Part shown: positions 42,917-52,471 of the stretch, one piece after another
How positions within the stretch are numbered: the first letter of the stretch is position 1
Layout: each line of letters starts with the position of its first letter
Source: Mucilaginibacter limnophilus
GTDB lineage: Bacteria; Bacteroidota; Bacteroidia; Sphingobacteriales; Sphingobacteriaceae
Assembly: GCF_004005815.1 (NCBI RefSeq)
Contig: NZ_SACK01000002.1
Span: forward strand, 682,001-746,000
Direction: 5' to 3'
Length of the DNA: 64,000 bases
Made by a program: the position numbers and the translations under genes
Notes under the pieces: generated by a model
What the model was told of the DNA's origin: nothing
Seen by the model: the letters and a program-made list of their open reading frames with translations, nothing else
Databases searched by the model: none

Positions 42917-44296
42917 ATGACCACTTTAATCATATTATCCGTTTTACCGCTGGTGCTTTTGTACTTCGGGTTATATAAAGCAAACAAGGCGCTGTTACCT
43001 GTTACGGTAATCGGTTTGTTGGTTGCCTTAGGTTTTGCCGTTGCCGAATGGAACAATGGTGCACAGCCGATATTTACCGGCATGATGCTGTTTGATAATT
43101 TCTCGGTGGCATTTTCAGGAATTACTATCATCTCTACTTTGCTGATTCTGCTGCTTTCAAAAGGATATTTCGAGAAGATCAGCAGCAATGTTGCTGAGTA
43201 CTATGCTATTATTCTTTTCGCGTTAGCAGGCATTATCGTTATGGTGTCATTCTATAACATGGTGATGCTGTTTATCGGTATTGAAATCATGTCGGTAAGC
43301 TTATACATTCTGGCAGGTATCCGCAAAAACGACTTCGCTTCGAACGAGGCTGCTTTGAAATACTTCCTGATGGGGGCCTTTTCTACCGGCTTCTTGCTGT
43401 TTGGTATTACGCTGATCTACGGAGCGACAGGTGCTTTCAATCTTGAAGCTATCCGTAACTGGGTTATCGCTCATCCGCGTGAGATAGACCCGCTGTTTCA
43501 TACAGGTTTGTTACTAATTATTATAGGTATGTGCTTTAAGGTTGGCGCCGCGCCTTTCCACTTCTGGACACCGGATGTGTACGAAGGTTCACCTACGCTG
43601 ATCACCACCTTCATGTCAACAGTCGTAAAAACAGCAGGCTTCGCGGCTTTCCTGCGTCTGTTTTCAGCTTGCTTCGCGCAGATATCTGATTTCTGGGCTC
43701 CGGTACTTGTTGTTATAACCGTGATCACACTGTTCATTGGTAACATTACCGCCTTATATCAGCAAAGCTTTAAACGCATGCTCGCATTTTCGAGCATTTC
43801 ACATGCAGGGTACCTGCTGTTTGCAATTGTTGCACTTGGTGCGGCTTCTGCAAGTTCGGTGCTGGTTTATGCATTGGCTTACTCTATTGCTTCTATAATT
43901 GCGTTCGGCGCACTTATACTGGTACAGCAGCAAAGTGGTACCGATAGTTTCGACAGCTTTAACGGCCTGGGTACACGTAACCCATTCCTTGCACTAACGC
44001 TTACTATTGCCATGCTGTCGCTGGCCGGGATTCCGCTTACAGCAGGTTTTATAGGCAAGTTCTTTATGTTTACCGGCGCGGTGTCGCATTACAAAATATG
44101 GCTGGTTATTATAGCTGTTGTTAACGCCATCATCAGCATATTCTATTATTTCAGAGTGATTATAGCCATGTATTTCCGTACAGGTGAGGGCAATACGCTT
44201 ACAGTGCCGGCATATTATACGTTCGTACTGGGCATATCAGCGCTTATTACTATTGTTATAGGCATATACCCCGACTTTATTTCCAACCTTATTTAG
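42917..44296 (+). CDS. nuoN: NADH-quinone oxidoreductase subunit N
   Basis: 459 aa, ND2-type antiporter-like subunit. GIEIMSVSLYILAGIRK, APFHFWTPDVYEGSPTLIT and LAFSSISHAGYLLFA are typical. Last subunit gene of the operon; the next gene (DedA) follows after 56 nt and may have its own promoter. Confidence 0.98.
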   Translation: MTTLIILSVLPLVLLYFGLYKANKALLPVTVIGLLVALGFAVAEWNNGAQPIFTGMMLFDNFSVAFSGITIISTLLILLLSKGYFEKISSNVAEYYAIILFALAGIIVMVSFYNMVMLFIGIEIMSVSLYILAGIRKNDFASNEAALKYFLMGAFSTGFLLFGITLIYGATGAFNLEAIRNWVIAHPREIDPLFHTGLLLIIIGMCFKVGAAPFHFWTPDVYEGSPTLITTFMSTVVKTAGFAAFLRLFSACFAQISDFWAPVLVVITVITLFIGNITALYQQSFKRMLAFSSISHAGYLLFAIVALGAASASSVLVYALAYSIASIIAFGALILVQQQSGTDSFDSFNGLGTRNPFLALTLTIAMLSLAGIPLTAGFIGKFFMFTGAVSHYKIWLVIIAVVNAIISIFYYFRVIIAMYFRTGEGNTLTVPAYYTFVLGISALITIVIGIYPDFISNLI

Positions 44297-44352
44297 CAAT
44301 AAAGCCGTATAATTACATATTCAATAATATTAGTAGTTTTACGGATAACTGA

Positions 44353-45015
44353 ATGGAACATTTCTGGGACCACCTTCAAAGTTTAACCGATGCCCAAACC
44401 ATAATAGGCCTGGGCTTTTATGTTTTGCTGGTGGTTGTATTCGCCGAGACGGGTTTGTTCTTCGGTTTTTTTCTTCCTGGTGATTACCTGTTGTTTATGG
44501 CCGGCTTGTTTTGCGCCGCCGACAAACTGCCTGTTGACATTGTAACACTGGTGTTTTCTATAATGTGTGCCGGTATACTTGGTAACTTTGCAGGCTACTG
44601 GTTTGGGTACCGAACGGGGCCTGTTTTGTTTAAACGTGACGACTCTTTCTTCTTCAAAAGGCGTTATGTGGTACTTGCCGAAGAATTTTATGCAAAATAT
44701 GGCGGTATGGCACTTGTTTTAGGCAGATTTTTTCCGATAATCAGAACTTTTGCACCTATCTTTGCAGGTGTAGTGCGGGTGGATTTCAAAAAGTTCACTT
44801 TATACAACATAATCGGCAGTGCAGCGTGGGTAAACAGCCTTACACTGGCGGGGTATTTTTTAGGAAGGCGCTATCCGCAAATAAAAGACTACCTGGAATA
44901 TGTTGTGCTGGCGTTTTTGCTGGTAACTACAATTCCCCTGATTTTTGCGTTTTTAAAAAAGAAACTTATTGACGGCAAAACCGTTAATGAGGACAAAACA
45001 GATATTAATAAGTAA
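44353..45015 (+). CDS. DedA/SNARE-associated family membrane protein
   Basis: 220 aa, six or so hydrophobic segments. The family motif FLPGDYLLFMAGL and the loop GRFFPIIRTFAPIFAGVVRV with conserved Arg, plus GSAAWVN, are present. DedA proteins flip undecaprenyl phosphate or other lipids using the proton-motive force. Same strand as nuoN and 21 nt before ppa. TAGTTTTA at about 44333 is a weak -7 candidate. Confidence 0.94.
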   Translation: MEHFWDHLQSLTDAQTIIGLGFYVLLVVVFAETGLFFGFFLPGDYLLFMAGLFCAADKLPVDIVTLVFSIMCAGILGNFAGYWFGYRTGPVLFKRDDSFFFKRRYVVLAEEFYAKYGGMALVLGRFFPIIRTFAPIFAGVVRVDFKKFTLYNIIGSAAWVNSLTLAGYFLGRRYPQIKDYLEYVVLAFLLVTTIPLIFAFLKKKLIDGKTVNEDKTDINK

Positions 45016-45036
45016 CAAAATATATAACATATTTAC

Positions 45037-45582
45037 ATGAGTACATTACATCCGTGGCATCAGGTATCGCCAGGCACTAACATTCCGGAAATAGTAAATG
45101 CAATTATCGAGATACCTAAAGGATCAAAGGCAAAATACGAGATTGATAAAGAATCAGGTTTGCTAAAACTTGATCGTGTTCTTTTCTCATCAGTAATGTA
45201 CCCGGCCAATTATGGCTTTATTCCGCAAACTTATTGCGACGATAAAGACCCGCTGGATATACTGGTACTTTGCTCTGTTGACGTATTTCCGATGTCTATC
45301 ATCGAAGCTAAAGTTATTGGTGTAATGCACATGGTTGATAACGGCGAGCAGGATGACAAGATCATCGCGGTAGCGAAAAATGATATGTCGGTTAACTATA
45401 TTAACGACCTTGCCGAGTTGCCTCCGCACACCATGAAAGAAATTGTTCGTTTCTTCCAGGATTACAAAAAGCTTGAAGATAAAAACGTAACCATTGAGCA
45501 CTTAATGGGCGTACGTTATGCACATAAGGTTATCGCCGAGGCTTTAGAGCTTTATCAGACTACCTTTCCCGTTTACCAATAA
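45037..45582 (+). CDS. ppa: Inorganic pyrophosphatase (family I)
   Basis: 181 aa, soluble family-I enzyme. [31 protein letters not shown] (in two parts here) holds the catalytic Asp cluster, and [12 protein letters not shown] completes the metal site. Hydrolyses pyrophosphate to phosphate and drives biosynthesis forward. Eight nt separate it from the next gene, so probably one operon. Confidence 0.97.
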   Translation: MSTLHPWHQVSPGTNIPEIVNAIIEIPKGSKAKYEIDKESGLLKLDRVLFSSVMYPANYGFIPQTYCDDKDPLDILVLCSVDVFPMSIIEAKVIGVMHMVDNGEQDDKIIAVAKNDMSVNYINDLAELPPHTMKEIVRFFQDYKKLEDKNVTIEHLMGVRYAHKVIAEALELYQTTFPVYQ

Positions 45583-45589
45583 TTAATGC

Positions 45590-46930
45590 ATGGACCCCGA
45601 GTATAGTATTAGCGGCTTTCAGATTTTTCTTACCATCTTCCTTGTATTGCTGAACGGATTTTTCGTAGCGGCAGAATTTGCTATGGTGAGGGTGCGCGGG
45701 TCGCAAATTGAACTGAAAGCCAAAACCGGGAGCCAGGCCGCGAAAATAGCACGCGGCATAATGCATAACCTTGATGGATACCTGGCTGCTACACAGTTGG
45801 GTATAACACTCGCTTCACTTGGTTTAGGTTGGGCCGGCGAATCAGTAGCATCAGCATTGATGCTTAAGACGTTTTCGTTAATCGGCCTTAATACTAATGT
45901 GGCATGGGTTGAAACCACCAGTCACGTAGTGGCGTTCCTGTTTATAACCGTGCTGCACATCGTATTCGGCGAACTGGCGCCTAAGTCAATAGCCATACAA
46001 AAGTCCGTTCGTACGGTAATGACAGTATCGGTTCCGTTAAAAGTATTCTTTGTTATATTCCGTCCATTTATTTGGCTGCTTAACGGCTTCGCTAATTTTA
46101 TACTGAAAAGTATTGGTATTATCAGCGTACATGAATCAGAAACACACCATAGTTCTGAAGAGCTGCAGTATTTGCTTGAACAGGGTAAAGAAACCGGAGC
46201 CTTGGATGTTACCGAGCACGAACTGATACAAAACGTGTTTGAGTTTAACGAGCGTGTGGTAAAAAACATCATGGTGCCCCGAACCAAAATATCGGGTATA
46301 GACATTGATTCAGATAAAGAAAAGTTATTAAAAAAGATTGTAGAGGAAGGGTACTCACGTATCCCGGTTTACGAGGAAGTGATTGACAAAATTGTTGGTA
46401 TAGTACATGCCAAAGATATTTTGCCGTTGCTGGTACGTGGTGAAGATATCAATTTAAGAGATATCATTCGGAAGCCATACTTTGTGCCCGAGACCAAAAA
46501 GATCAATGATTTGATGGCTGAACTGCAGCAAAAGCGTATTCAAATAGCTATTGTGCTTGACGAGTTTGGCGGTACTGCCGGTATGGTTACTCTTGAGGAT
46601 ATTGTGGAAGAACTGGTAGGTGAGATACAGGACGAGTATGACGAGGAAAAGCCTATAGTTGAAGAAGTGAACGAGCGTGAATTTATAGTAAACGCGCTTG
46701 CCCCAATTTATGATGTGAATGAGCACCTGCCGCATGATCTTCCTGAAGACGGTGATTATGATACAGTATCCGGCTGGCTGGGCGATTTGTTTGGTAAGAT
46801 ACCTGACGTAGGCGAACAGAAAGAAGCAAACGGCTATAATATTACTATCCTGAAAAAATCCGATCAGAATATCGAGTCGGTTAAGCTTGAACTGCTGATT
46901 AATGAAGAAGATGCCGTAGATAAGCATTAA
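45590..46930 (+). CDS. CorC/HlyC-type CNNM-CBS membrane protein
   Basis: 446 aa. An N-terminal CNNM/DUF21 membrane domain (about 1-195, FFVAAEFAMVRVRGSQ), paired CBS domains (about 205-335, containing VKNIMVPRTKISGIDID) and a C-terminal CorC_HlyC domain (about 355-440, EEVNEREFIVNALAPIYDVN). Family members handle magnesium or cobalt efflux or act as 'gliding motility-associated' GldE-like proteins in Bacteroidota. Exact role not certain. Co-directional with ppa and rsmE. Confidence 0.93.
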   Translation: MDPEYSISGFQIFLTIFLVLLNGFFVAAEFAMVRVRGSQIELKAKTGSQAAKIARGIMHNLDGYLAATQLGITLASLGLGWAGESVASALMLKTFSLIGLNTNVAWVETTSHVVAFLFITVLHIVFGELAPKSIAIQKSVRTVMTVSVPLKVFFVIFRPFIWLLNGFANFILKSIGIISVHESETHHSSEELQYLLEQGKETGALDVTEHELIQNVFEFNERVVKNIMVPRTKISGIDIDSDKEKLLKKIVEEGYSRIPVYEEVIDKIVGIVHAKDILPLLVRGEDINLRDIIRKPYFVPETKKINDLMAELQQKRIQIAIVLDEFGGTAGMVTLEDIVEELVGEIQDEYDEEKPIVEEVNEREFIVNALAPIYDVNEHLPHDLPEDGDYDTVSGWLGDLFGKIPDVGEQKEANGYNITILKKSDQNIESVKLELLINEEDAVDKH

Positions 46931-46938
46931 CTTGCGTT

Positions 46939-47646
46939 ATGCATCTTTTTTATACACCCGATATTGAGCCCTCAATTTCCCAATACTTTTTAAACGAAGA
47001 GGAGAGCAAGCATGCTGTTCGTGTTTTGCGCCTGTCGCCCGGCGATGAAGTGCAATTGATTGACGGTCGGGGTGGTTTCTATATAGCTCATATAAAAGAC
47101 GCTCATCCAAAACGTACCATACTTGATATTGCATCTGTCACTACAGAATATCAAAAACGTAACCATTACCTGCACATCGCGGTAGCGCCTACCAAAAATA
47201 TTGAACGGCTGGAGTGGTTTTTAGAGAAAGCAACAGAAATTGGCATTGATGAAGTTTCACTGATCATCTGCCAGCGGTCGGAGCGTAAGGAAGCACGCGC
47301 CGACAGATTGAACCGCATTATTACCTCTGCGGTTAAGCAATCCATCAAAGCATATCACCCAATACTGAATGAAGCAACGCCATTTAACAAGTTTGTATCA
47401 TCAGTATCTGAAGGACAAAAATTTATAGCGCATTGTGCCGAAGGGACGAAGCAGCCTTTAAAGACGCTTATTGAAACCGGCGGCAGTTATACTGTATTGA
47501 TAGGTCCGGAAGGTGATTTTACGTCTGATGAAATTAATACAGCTTTGAATAACGGTTACAAAGCCATAACTTTAGGTGACAGCCGCCTGCGTACCGAAAC
47601 GGCCGCGCTTGAGGCTTGCTTTGAAGTGAACTTTTTAAACCGGTAA
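46939..47646 (+). CDS. rsmE: 16S rRNA (uracil-1498-N3)-methyltransferase
   Basis: 235 aa, SPOUT-fold enzyme. N-terminal PUA-like region (HAVRVLRLSPGDEVQLIDGRGG), then IAPTKNIERLEWFLEKATEIGI, a CQRSERKEARADRLNRII segment, and the knot motifs LIGPEGDFTSDEI and LGDSRLRTETAAL that bind SAM. It methylates U1498 in the ribosome decoding region. Its last base overlaps the DUF4159 start. Confidence 0.96.
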   Translation: MHLFYTPDIEPSISQYFLNEEESKHAVRVLRLSPGDEVQLIDGRGGFYIAHIKDAHPKRTILDIASVTTEYQKRNHYLHIAVAPTKNIERLEWFLEKATEIGIDEVSLIICQRSERKEARADRLNRIITSAVKQSIKAYHPILNEATPFNKFVSSVSEGQKFIAHCAEGTKQPLKTLIETGGSYTVLIGPEGDFTSDEINTALNNGYKAITLGDSRLRTETAALEACFEVNFLNR

Positions 47647-48305
47647 TGAGGAAAACCATTTGTTTATTTAGCGTGATAGTATTGCTGCTATGCGGCAGTT
47701 TTACCGATCCTGCATACAAGCTGGCGCGACTTAAATACAGTGGCGGCGGCGACTGGTATGGCGACCGTACCGCGCTTAAAAACCTGGTCAAGTTCTGCAA
47801 CGATAACCTGAAAACTAATTTTGAAGCTGAAGAAGAAATAGTAGAGGCAGGCAGTACGCAGTTGTTCAACTATCCGTTTGTGTTTATGACAGGGCACGGC
47901 AATGTGATATTTTCACAGCAAGAGGCTAAGAACCTGCGTAAATACCTGGTAGGAGGCGGCTTTTTGCATATCGACGATAATTATGGATTGGACAAATTCA
48001 TTCGTCCGCAAATGAAGCAGGTTTTCCCGGAACTAGATTTTGTTGAATTGCCGCCTAATCATCCCATATATCACCAAAAGTTTGACTTTCCAAACGGACT
48101 GCCTAAGATACATGAGCATGATGGTAAACGTCCGCAAGGCTTTGGCCTGATATATAAAGGGCGACTTGTGTGCTACTATACCTACGAAAGCGATTTAGGC
48201 AACGGTTGGGAAGATTACGGCACTTATGCAGGTGATACCCAGGAAGCGCGCTTAAAAGCGCTAAAAATGGGCGCAAATTTAATACAGTATATATTTACCC
48301 GCTGA
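47646..48305 (+). CDS. DUF4159-domain exported protein
   Basis: 219 aa. An N-terminal signal peptide (about 1-20), then a DUF4159 fold: LARLKYSGGGDWYGDRTALKN at the start, VFMTGHGNVIFSQQEAKNLRKYLVGGGFLHIDDNYG, ELPPNHPIYHQKF, and a final YESDLGNGWED. The GGGFLHIDD and HPIYH motifs recur in the family; function unknown, though the fold resembles a class-I glutamine amidotransferase. Coupled to rsmE (1-base overlap) and sits 1 nt before the biotin carrier gene. Confidence 0.9.
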   Translation: MRKTICLFSVIVLLLCGSFTDPAYKLARLKYSGGGDWYGDRTALKNLVKFCNDNLKTNFEAEEEIVEAGSTQLFNYPFVFMTGHGNVIFSQQEAKNLRKYLVGGGFLHIDDNYGLDKFIRPQMKQVFPELDFVELPPNHPIYHQKFDFPNGLPKIHEHDGKRPQGFGLIYKGRLVCYYTYESDLGNGWEDYGTYAGDTQEARLKALKMGANLIQYIFTR

Positions 48306-48306
48306 T

Positions 48307-48807
48307 ATGAAATATCAGGTTAAAGTTAACAGCAAGCACAACTATGAGATTGATCGTGTAAACAATGAGTTGCAGGTTAATGGCCATGTTGTAAATGCCG
48401 ACATTAAACAGTTAAGCCCGCTTTCGTATCACATCATTAACAATAACCGCTCATATAATGTAGAAGTGGTGAACTTTGACAAGGCTGCTAAAACAGCCGA
48501 AATTAAAGTGAATAACAATACCTACAGTATTACCGCTAAAGATCAGTTTGACGCGTTGCTTAACAAGCTTGGCCTTAGTGACATGAACAGTGTTAAGGTG
48601 AGCGAAATAAAGGCGCCTATGCCCGGCCTCGTATTAAAGGTTTTTGTAAACGAAGGCAGCGAAGTGAAAAAAGGCGACAACCTTTTTGTGTTGGAAGCCA
48701 TGAAAATGGAAAATATTATTAAAGCTCCTGCAGATGTAACTGTAAAAAGCATCAAAATTAAGCCCGGCGACAAGGTGGAAAAGGGGCAGATACTGATGCA
48801 GTTTTAA
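48307..48807 (+). CDS. Biotin carboxyl carrier protein-like (biotin/lipoyl domain)
   Basis: 166 aa. N-terminal ~90 residues of novel beta-rich sequence, then the biotinyl domain (about 98-166) with EAMKMEN: K133 is the biotin-attachment lysine. Such proteins carry CO2 for acetyl-CoA or propionyl-CoA carboxylase. No carboxylase subunit gene is adjacent; an unlinked one is expected. Last gene of the ppa-CorC-rsmE-DUF4159 series, followed by an inverted repeat and a shared terminator. Confidence 0.93.
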   Translation: MKYQVKVNSKHNYEIDRVNNELQVNGHVVNADIKQLSPLSYHIINNNRSYNVEVVNFDKAAKTAEIKVNNNTYSITAKDQFDALLNKLGLSDMNSVKVSEIKAPMPGLVLKVFVNEGSEVKKGDNLFVLEAMKMENIIKAPADVTVKSIKIKPGDKVEKGQILMQF

Positions 48808-48825
48808 TACAAAGTGTATCCTAAC

Positions 48826-48904
48826 GTCGTGCGAGGAAGGAGGCAATCTCTACACATGTAAATCTGCATTAAAGTTCAGAGATTGCTTCGTTCCTCGCAA
48901 TGAC
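48826..48904. repeat. GTCATTGCGAGG inverted repeat after the biotin carrier gene
   Basis: Near-complete symmetry: 5' arm GTCGTGCGAGGAAGGAGGCA then ATCTCT and 3' arm AGAGATTGCTTCGTTCCTCG then CAATGAC, complementary apart from three differences. The 3' arm matches the family consensus better than the 5' arm. Related copies lie in the nuo operon. Confidence 0.9.
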
Positions 48905-48922
48905 GCGTTGTTTAATAAAGTA

Positions 48923-48958
48923 AAAACGGCCCTGCTTTTGATTAAGCAGGGCCGTTTT
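48923..48958. terminator. Bidirectional terminator between the biotin carrier gene and gldJ
   Basis: AAAACGGCCCTGCTT pairs perfectly with AAGCAGGGCCGTTTT around TTGATT (15-bp stem); the outer A/T ends give a T-tract on either strand. It can stop both the plus-strand series and the minus-strand gldJ transcript. Confidence 0.9.
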
Positions 48959-48981
48959 AATATACTGAACTACGTAATATC

Positions 48982-50604
48982 TTATCTTGAACGTGGCTTT
49001 TTAACCTTGATATGCGGTTTGCCTTGCGGATAAATTTCCGGAGCGCCAACCAGCGTCATCGCGCAGCGGAACCCAACTTCAGCGCTTGCCTCGTCCTGAT
49101 CCATAAACCGGCGGGTAGAAGGGTTGAGCCAATAAGCCATATCATTCCACGAGCCACCTTTGTACACTTTTGAGCGGTTGTTTACCAGTGTAGTATTGCC
49201 ATATAACGATGCATTAACTGTATCAGCATAACCGCGATAATCGTGTGTATATGGCTTGCCTGCTATAGGGTTGGTGTTTGCTGCAGGTGCCGCGTTAGCC
49301 GGAAGGCTGTCGGCAGTTGCCTGAGCCGGGGCATCACCGGTAGTATTATTTGCCGGACCACCTTGTTGTTGAGCCAAAAATTCGCTGTATTTAAGCTTGC
49401 GGTTTGATTTAGCCGGATCTTTTACCGGACGGCCATACTTGTCTTTAGCGTATAAGCCACGGGCCGGATCAGCCAGGCGCTTATCGAAAAACTCGTTACC
49501 ACGGAAAGGATTGAAATCATCAAAGTCTTCAAATGACATTTGCCTGTAAGTATCGCCTACCCACTCATTCACGTTACCGGCCATGTTATATAAACCGAAA
49601 TCGTTTGGTTGGTACGAACGTACAGGCGCGGTAATGTCAGCCTTATCGTTCAGGTAACCACCCACACCGGCGTTATCACCCTGGCCGCGTTTAAAGTTGG
49701 CCAGCATCAATCCACGTGTTGATTTTTTGGGAGAACGTACACCAAGGCCATTCCATGGATATACCTTACCGTCGTTGATGTTTTCAAATTCAGTATTACC
49801 GGCTAATGCTAAAGCTGCATACTCCCACTCAGCTTCAGATGGCAGGCGGTAACCTTGTTTCAAAATACCGTCTTCCATACGTACCGGCCTAACCGCCTTG
49901 CCGCCGTTGGCGCCCTGTGCGTTAGGATTAAGATCGGGCATCATCTTTTTACCATCGATACCTTCGCCGCGGTATTGGTTATTCATATATATCTCGGTAT
50001 TAAAAGGCTCTTTACCCTGGCGCGCGGCATTGTCTTTCCAGGTTGCCAGGTAGCCCCTTTCACGAAGAATGTTCTCATTTGTACGGTCGGTACGCCATAC
50101 GCAGTAATCCTGCGCCTGTTCCCAGGTAACACCTACAACCGGATAATCCTGGAAGGCAGGGTGACGAAGATAATTGTCTACATACGGCTCGTTGTACGAT
50201 AAAGGCCTGCGCCAAACCAATGTGTCAGGCGTGGCATTGTAATACATTTCGCGATCGTCGGGGAAGGTAATGTTTATCCAGTGCAGGTAATCAAGCCAGT
50301 CCTGGTTAGAAACCTCGGTTTCATCCATATAAAATGATGGCACGGTTACCCTGCGACGAACGTTATTGTAATCAAAGGTAACATCCTGATCGGCGCTGCC
50401 ACCCATTACAAATGTACCGCCTTCAATTGGCACAAGGCCCGGACCTGGCGAAGGATGGCTTTGCCTGAAACGCATATAGCCGCCATTGCTTTTATCGTTA
50501 TAAACAAGACCCGTTTTTTGCGAACGTTGTTGCTTTGAGCAGGCACTAAGTGCTACCCCGGCAATCAGCATCAACCATATGGATTTGGTAAAAAATACCT
50601 TCAT
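48982..50604 (-). CDS. gldJ: Gliding motility lipoprotein GldJ
   Basis: 540 aa. Lipoprotein signal with LSAC (C22); then a formylglycine-generating-enzyme-like (SUMF1) domain: GPGLVPIEGGTFVMGG, YMDETEVSNQDWLDYL, DYPVVGVTWEQAQDYCVWRTDR, RLPSEAEWEYAAL, NMAGNVNEWVGD, and GFRCAMTLVG. The opening YNDKSNGGYMRFRQSHPSPG, RHPAFQDYPVVGV and WRTDRTNENILRERGY segments match GldJ rather than GldK. GldJ is an outer-membrane-linked T9SS/gliding component. Divergent from porV. Confidence 0.9.
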   Translation of the reverse strand: MKVFFTKSIWLMLIAGVALSACSKQQRSQKTGLVYNDKSNGGYMRFRQSHPSPGPGLVPIEGGTFVMGGSADQDVTFDYNNVRRRVTVPSFYMDETEVSNQDWLDYLHWINITFPDDREMYYNATPDTLVWRRPLSYNEPYVDNYLRHPAFQDYPVVGVTWEQAQDYCVWRTDRTNENILRERGYLATWKDNAARQGKEPFNTEIYMNNQYRGEGIDGKKMMPDLNPNAQGANGGKAVRPVRMEDGILKQGYRLPSEAEWEYAALALAGNTEFENINDGKVYPWNGLGVRSPKKSTRGLMLANFKRGQGDNAGVGGYLNDKADITAPVRSYQPNDFGLYNMAGNVNEWVGDTYRQMSFEDFDDFNPFRGNEFFDKRLADPARGLYAKDKYGRPVKDPAKSNRKLKYSEFLAQQQGGPANNTTGDAPAQATADSLPANAAPAANTNPIAGKPYTHDYRGYADTVNASLYGNTTLVNNRSKVYKGGSWNDMAYWLNPSTRRFMDQDEASAEVGFRCAMTLVGAPEIYPQGKPHIKVKKPRSR

Positions 50605-50778
50605 TTTCTAAGTAAATATTCTTATTTCGACGTAAATGTAATAATTCAATTCAAAAACGTGCAAAGGCGTTTATTTGTTTGCACACTTTTATACAGTATA
50701 TTATACGTTAAAAACCTTATAATAGTTACAACAGTTAAAATGATCGTTTTTTCGATTTAGCAGCTGTGTTTAGTAAAC

Positions 50779-50808
50779 TTGCATGCCGAAAATATATTTC
50801 TATATTTG
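50779..50808 (+). promoter_or_regulatory. Putative sigma-A promoter of porV-ispF
   Basis: TTG (50779-50781), then a 19-nt spacer, then TATATTTG (50801-50808): the best -33/-7 pair in the window. Leader of about 20 nt before the porV ATG at 50834. It sits in the 229-bp divergent region with gldJ. Confidence 0.7.
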
Positions 50809-50833
50809 AAAAGATAAACCGGTAAACCAAAAC

Positions 50834-51988
50834 ATGAGATATCTAATACTGAAAGCAGCATCTTTAGCATTATTTTTTCCGTGCGCTGCTTTTGCTCAAA
50901 CAGGCTTGGGTGGTAGTTCGGTATCGGCAGTGCCTACCGAAGTGCCTTTTTTAAATATCTCTCCTGATTCCCGGTCGGGCGCTATGGGCGATGCAGGTGT
51001 TGCCATATCGCCTGATGTTAATGCTACGCATTGGAACCCCTCAAAACTGGCTTTCCTGGAAGAAAATACTGCTATTTCACTGTCCTACAGTCCATGGCTT
51101 CGTCGTTTAGTGAGTGATGTTAACCTGGCGTACTTAAGCTTTGCTAAACGAATTGACGAACGGAATACTTTAGGCGCATCAATAAGATATTTTAACCTGG
51201 GATCAATAAATCTGCGTGGTGAAGACAATGCCGACCTGGGCACTTATACTCCTAATGAATTTGCTATCGACGGTTCGTTCGCCAGAAAGTTCGGCGAAAA
51301 CTTGTCGTTAGGGCTTACCTTACGGTATATACACTCTAATCTGTCAAATATCTCATTTACAGCTGGTTCGCCTCAAACCGGCCGTGCTGCCAATGCAGTA
51401 GCTGCCGATGTTTCCATGTATTTCAAAAACCCGACACAGCAGTTCGGTACCGACGCGTTGTTCGCTTTCGGCGCCAACATATCCAACATTGGTACAAAAA
51501 TCGGTTATACAGATAACGGTCCGAAATACTTTTTGCCCACCAACATGAAAGTGGGTATAGCCAATACCTGGTATCTTGACGCTACCAGCCAGCTTACCTT
51601 CGCATTTGACCTAAACAAACTGCTTATACCTACAACCAAAATAAATGACGACGGTTCACTTAACTATGGTGAAGATATTTCGGTACCGAGCGGGATATTC
51701 CGTTCGTTTACAGATGCGCCGGGCGGTTTTAGTGAAGAACTGCGTGAGGTAACTGTTTCTCCGGGCTTTGAATACTGGTATAACCAGCAGTTTGCACTGC
51801 GTACGGGTTATTTCTTCGAATCAAGCCAGAAAGGCGGTCGTAAGTATTTATCACTTGGTGCCGGCTTCAAATACCAGGATTTTAGGTTCGATTTTTCCTA
51901 TCTTGCGGCCAGTCAGCAAAACAGCCCGTTTGCCAATACGCTGCGGTTCACACTGTCTGCCGACTTAGGTTCGAAAAAACAACAATAA
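50834..51988 (+). CDS. porV: Type IX secretion outer-membrane protein PorV
   Basis: 384 aa. Signal peptide (about 1-21, AAFAQ), then GLGGSSVSAVPTEVPFLNI, DSRSGAMGDAGVAISPDVNATHWNPSKLAFL, characteristic of the FadL-like PorV/LptO barrel, and the final FRFDFSYLAASQQNSPFANT. PorV shuttles or retains T9SS cargo at the outer membrane and works with PorU sortase. In Flavobacterium porV and gldJ flank porU; here porU is absent between them. The ispF GTG begins at the next base after the stop. Confidence 0.95.
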   Translation: MRYLILKAASLALFFPCAAFAQTGLGGSSVSAVPTEVPFLNISPDSRSGAMGDAGVAISPDVNATHWNPSKLAFLEENTAISLSYSPWLRRLVSDVNLAYLSFAKRIDERNTLGASIRYFNLGSINLRGEDNADLGTYTPNEFAIDGSFARKFGENLSLGLTLRYIHSNLSNISFTAGSPQTGRAANAVAADVSMYFKNPTQQFGTDALFAFGANISNIGTKIGYTDNGPKYFLPTNMKVGIANTWYLDATSQLTFAFDLNKLLIPTTKINDDGSLNYGEDISVPSGIFRSFTDAPGGFSEELREVTVSPGFEYWYNQQFALRTGYFFESSQKGGRKYLSLGAGFKYQDFRFDFSYLAASQQNSPFANTLRFTLSADLGSKKQQ

Positions 51989-52471
51989 GTGGGAAAAATA
52001 CGTGTAGGTTTTGGCTTTGATGTTCATCAGCTGAAAGAAAATCATCCTTTTGTTTTAGGCGGAGAAACACTTGAGCACCATTCAGGCGCTTACGGCCATT
52101 CTGATGCCGATGTAATATTGCATGCTATTTGCGATGCCTTATTAGGCGCTGCCAATTTAAGGGATATTGGCTACCATTTCTCTAACAAAGATGATCGCTG
52201 GAAAGGCATAAGCAGCCTGATACTGTTACAGGAAGTAATAAAGCTGTTAAATGAAAAAGGCTGGACAATAGGCAACATTGATGCCATGATATGCCTTGAG
52301 GCACCCAAAATAAATCCGCATGTGCCTGCTATGAAGGCTAACATTGCCAAAGCAGCCGGCATCGACGAAGAAGATATCTCCATAAAGGCTACTACCAACG
52401 AACAAATGGGCTTTATAGGGCGCGAAGAAGGCGTGGTTGCCTACGCCGTATGCCTGATAGAAAAACTTTAG
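51989..52471 (+). CDS. ispF: 2-C-methyl-D-erythritol 2,4-cyclodiphosphate synthase
   Basis: 160 aa from GTG 51989, immediately after the porV stop. Zinc and substrate residues: D11 and H13 (GFDVHQL), H in YGHSDADVILHAICDALLGAA, and the C-terminal TTNEQMGFIGREEGVVAYA. Acts in the MEP isoprenoid pathway. Its end overlaps the minus-strand glycosyltransferase by 4 bp. Likely co-transcribed with porV. Confidence 0.97.
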   Translation: MGKIRVGFGFDVHQLKENHPFVLGGETLEHHSGAYGHSDADVILHAICDALLGAANLRDIGYHFSNKDDRWKGISSLILLQEVIKLLNEKGWTIGNIDAMICLEAPKINPHVPAMKANIAKAAGIDEEDISIKATTNEQMGFIGREEGVVAYAVCLIEKL

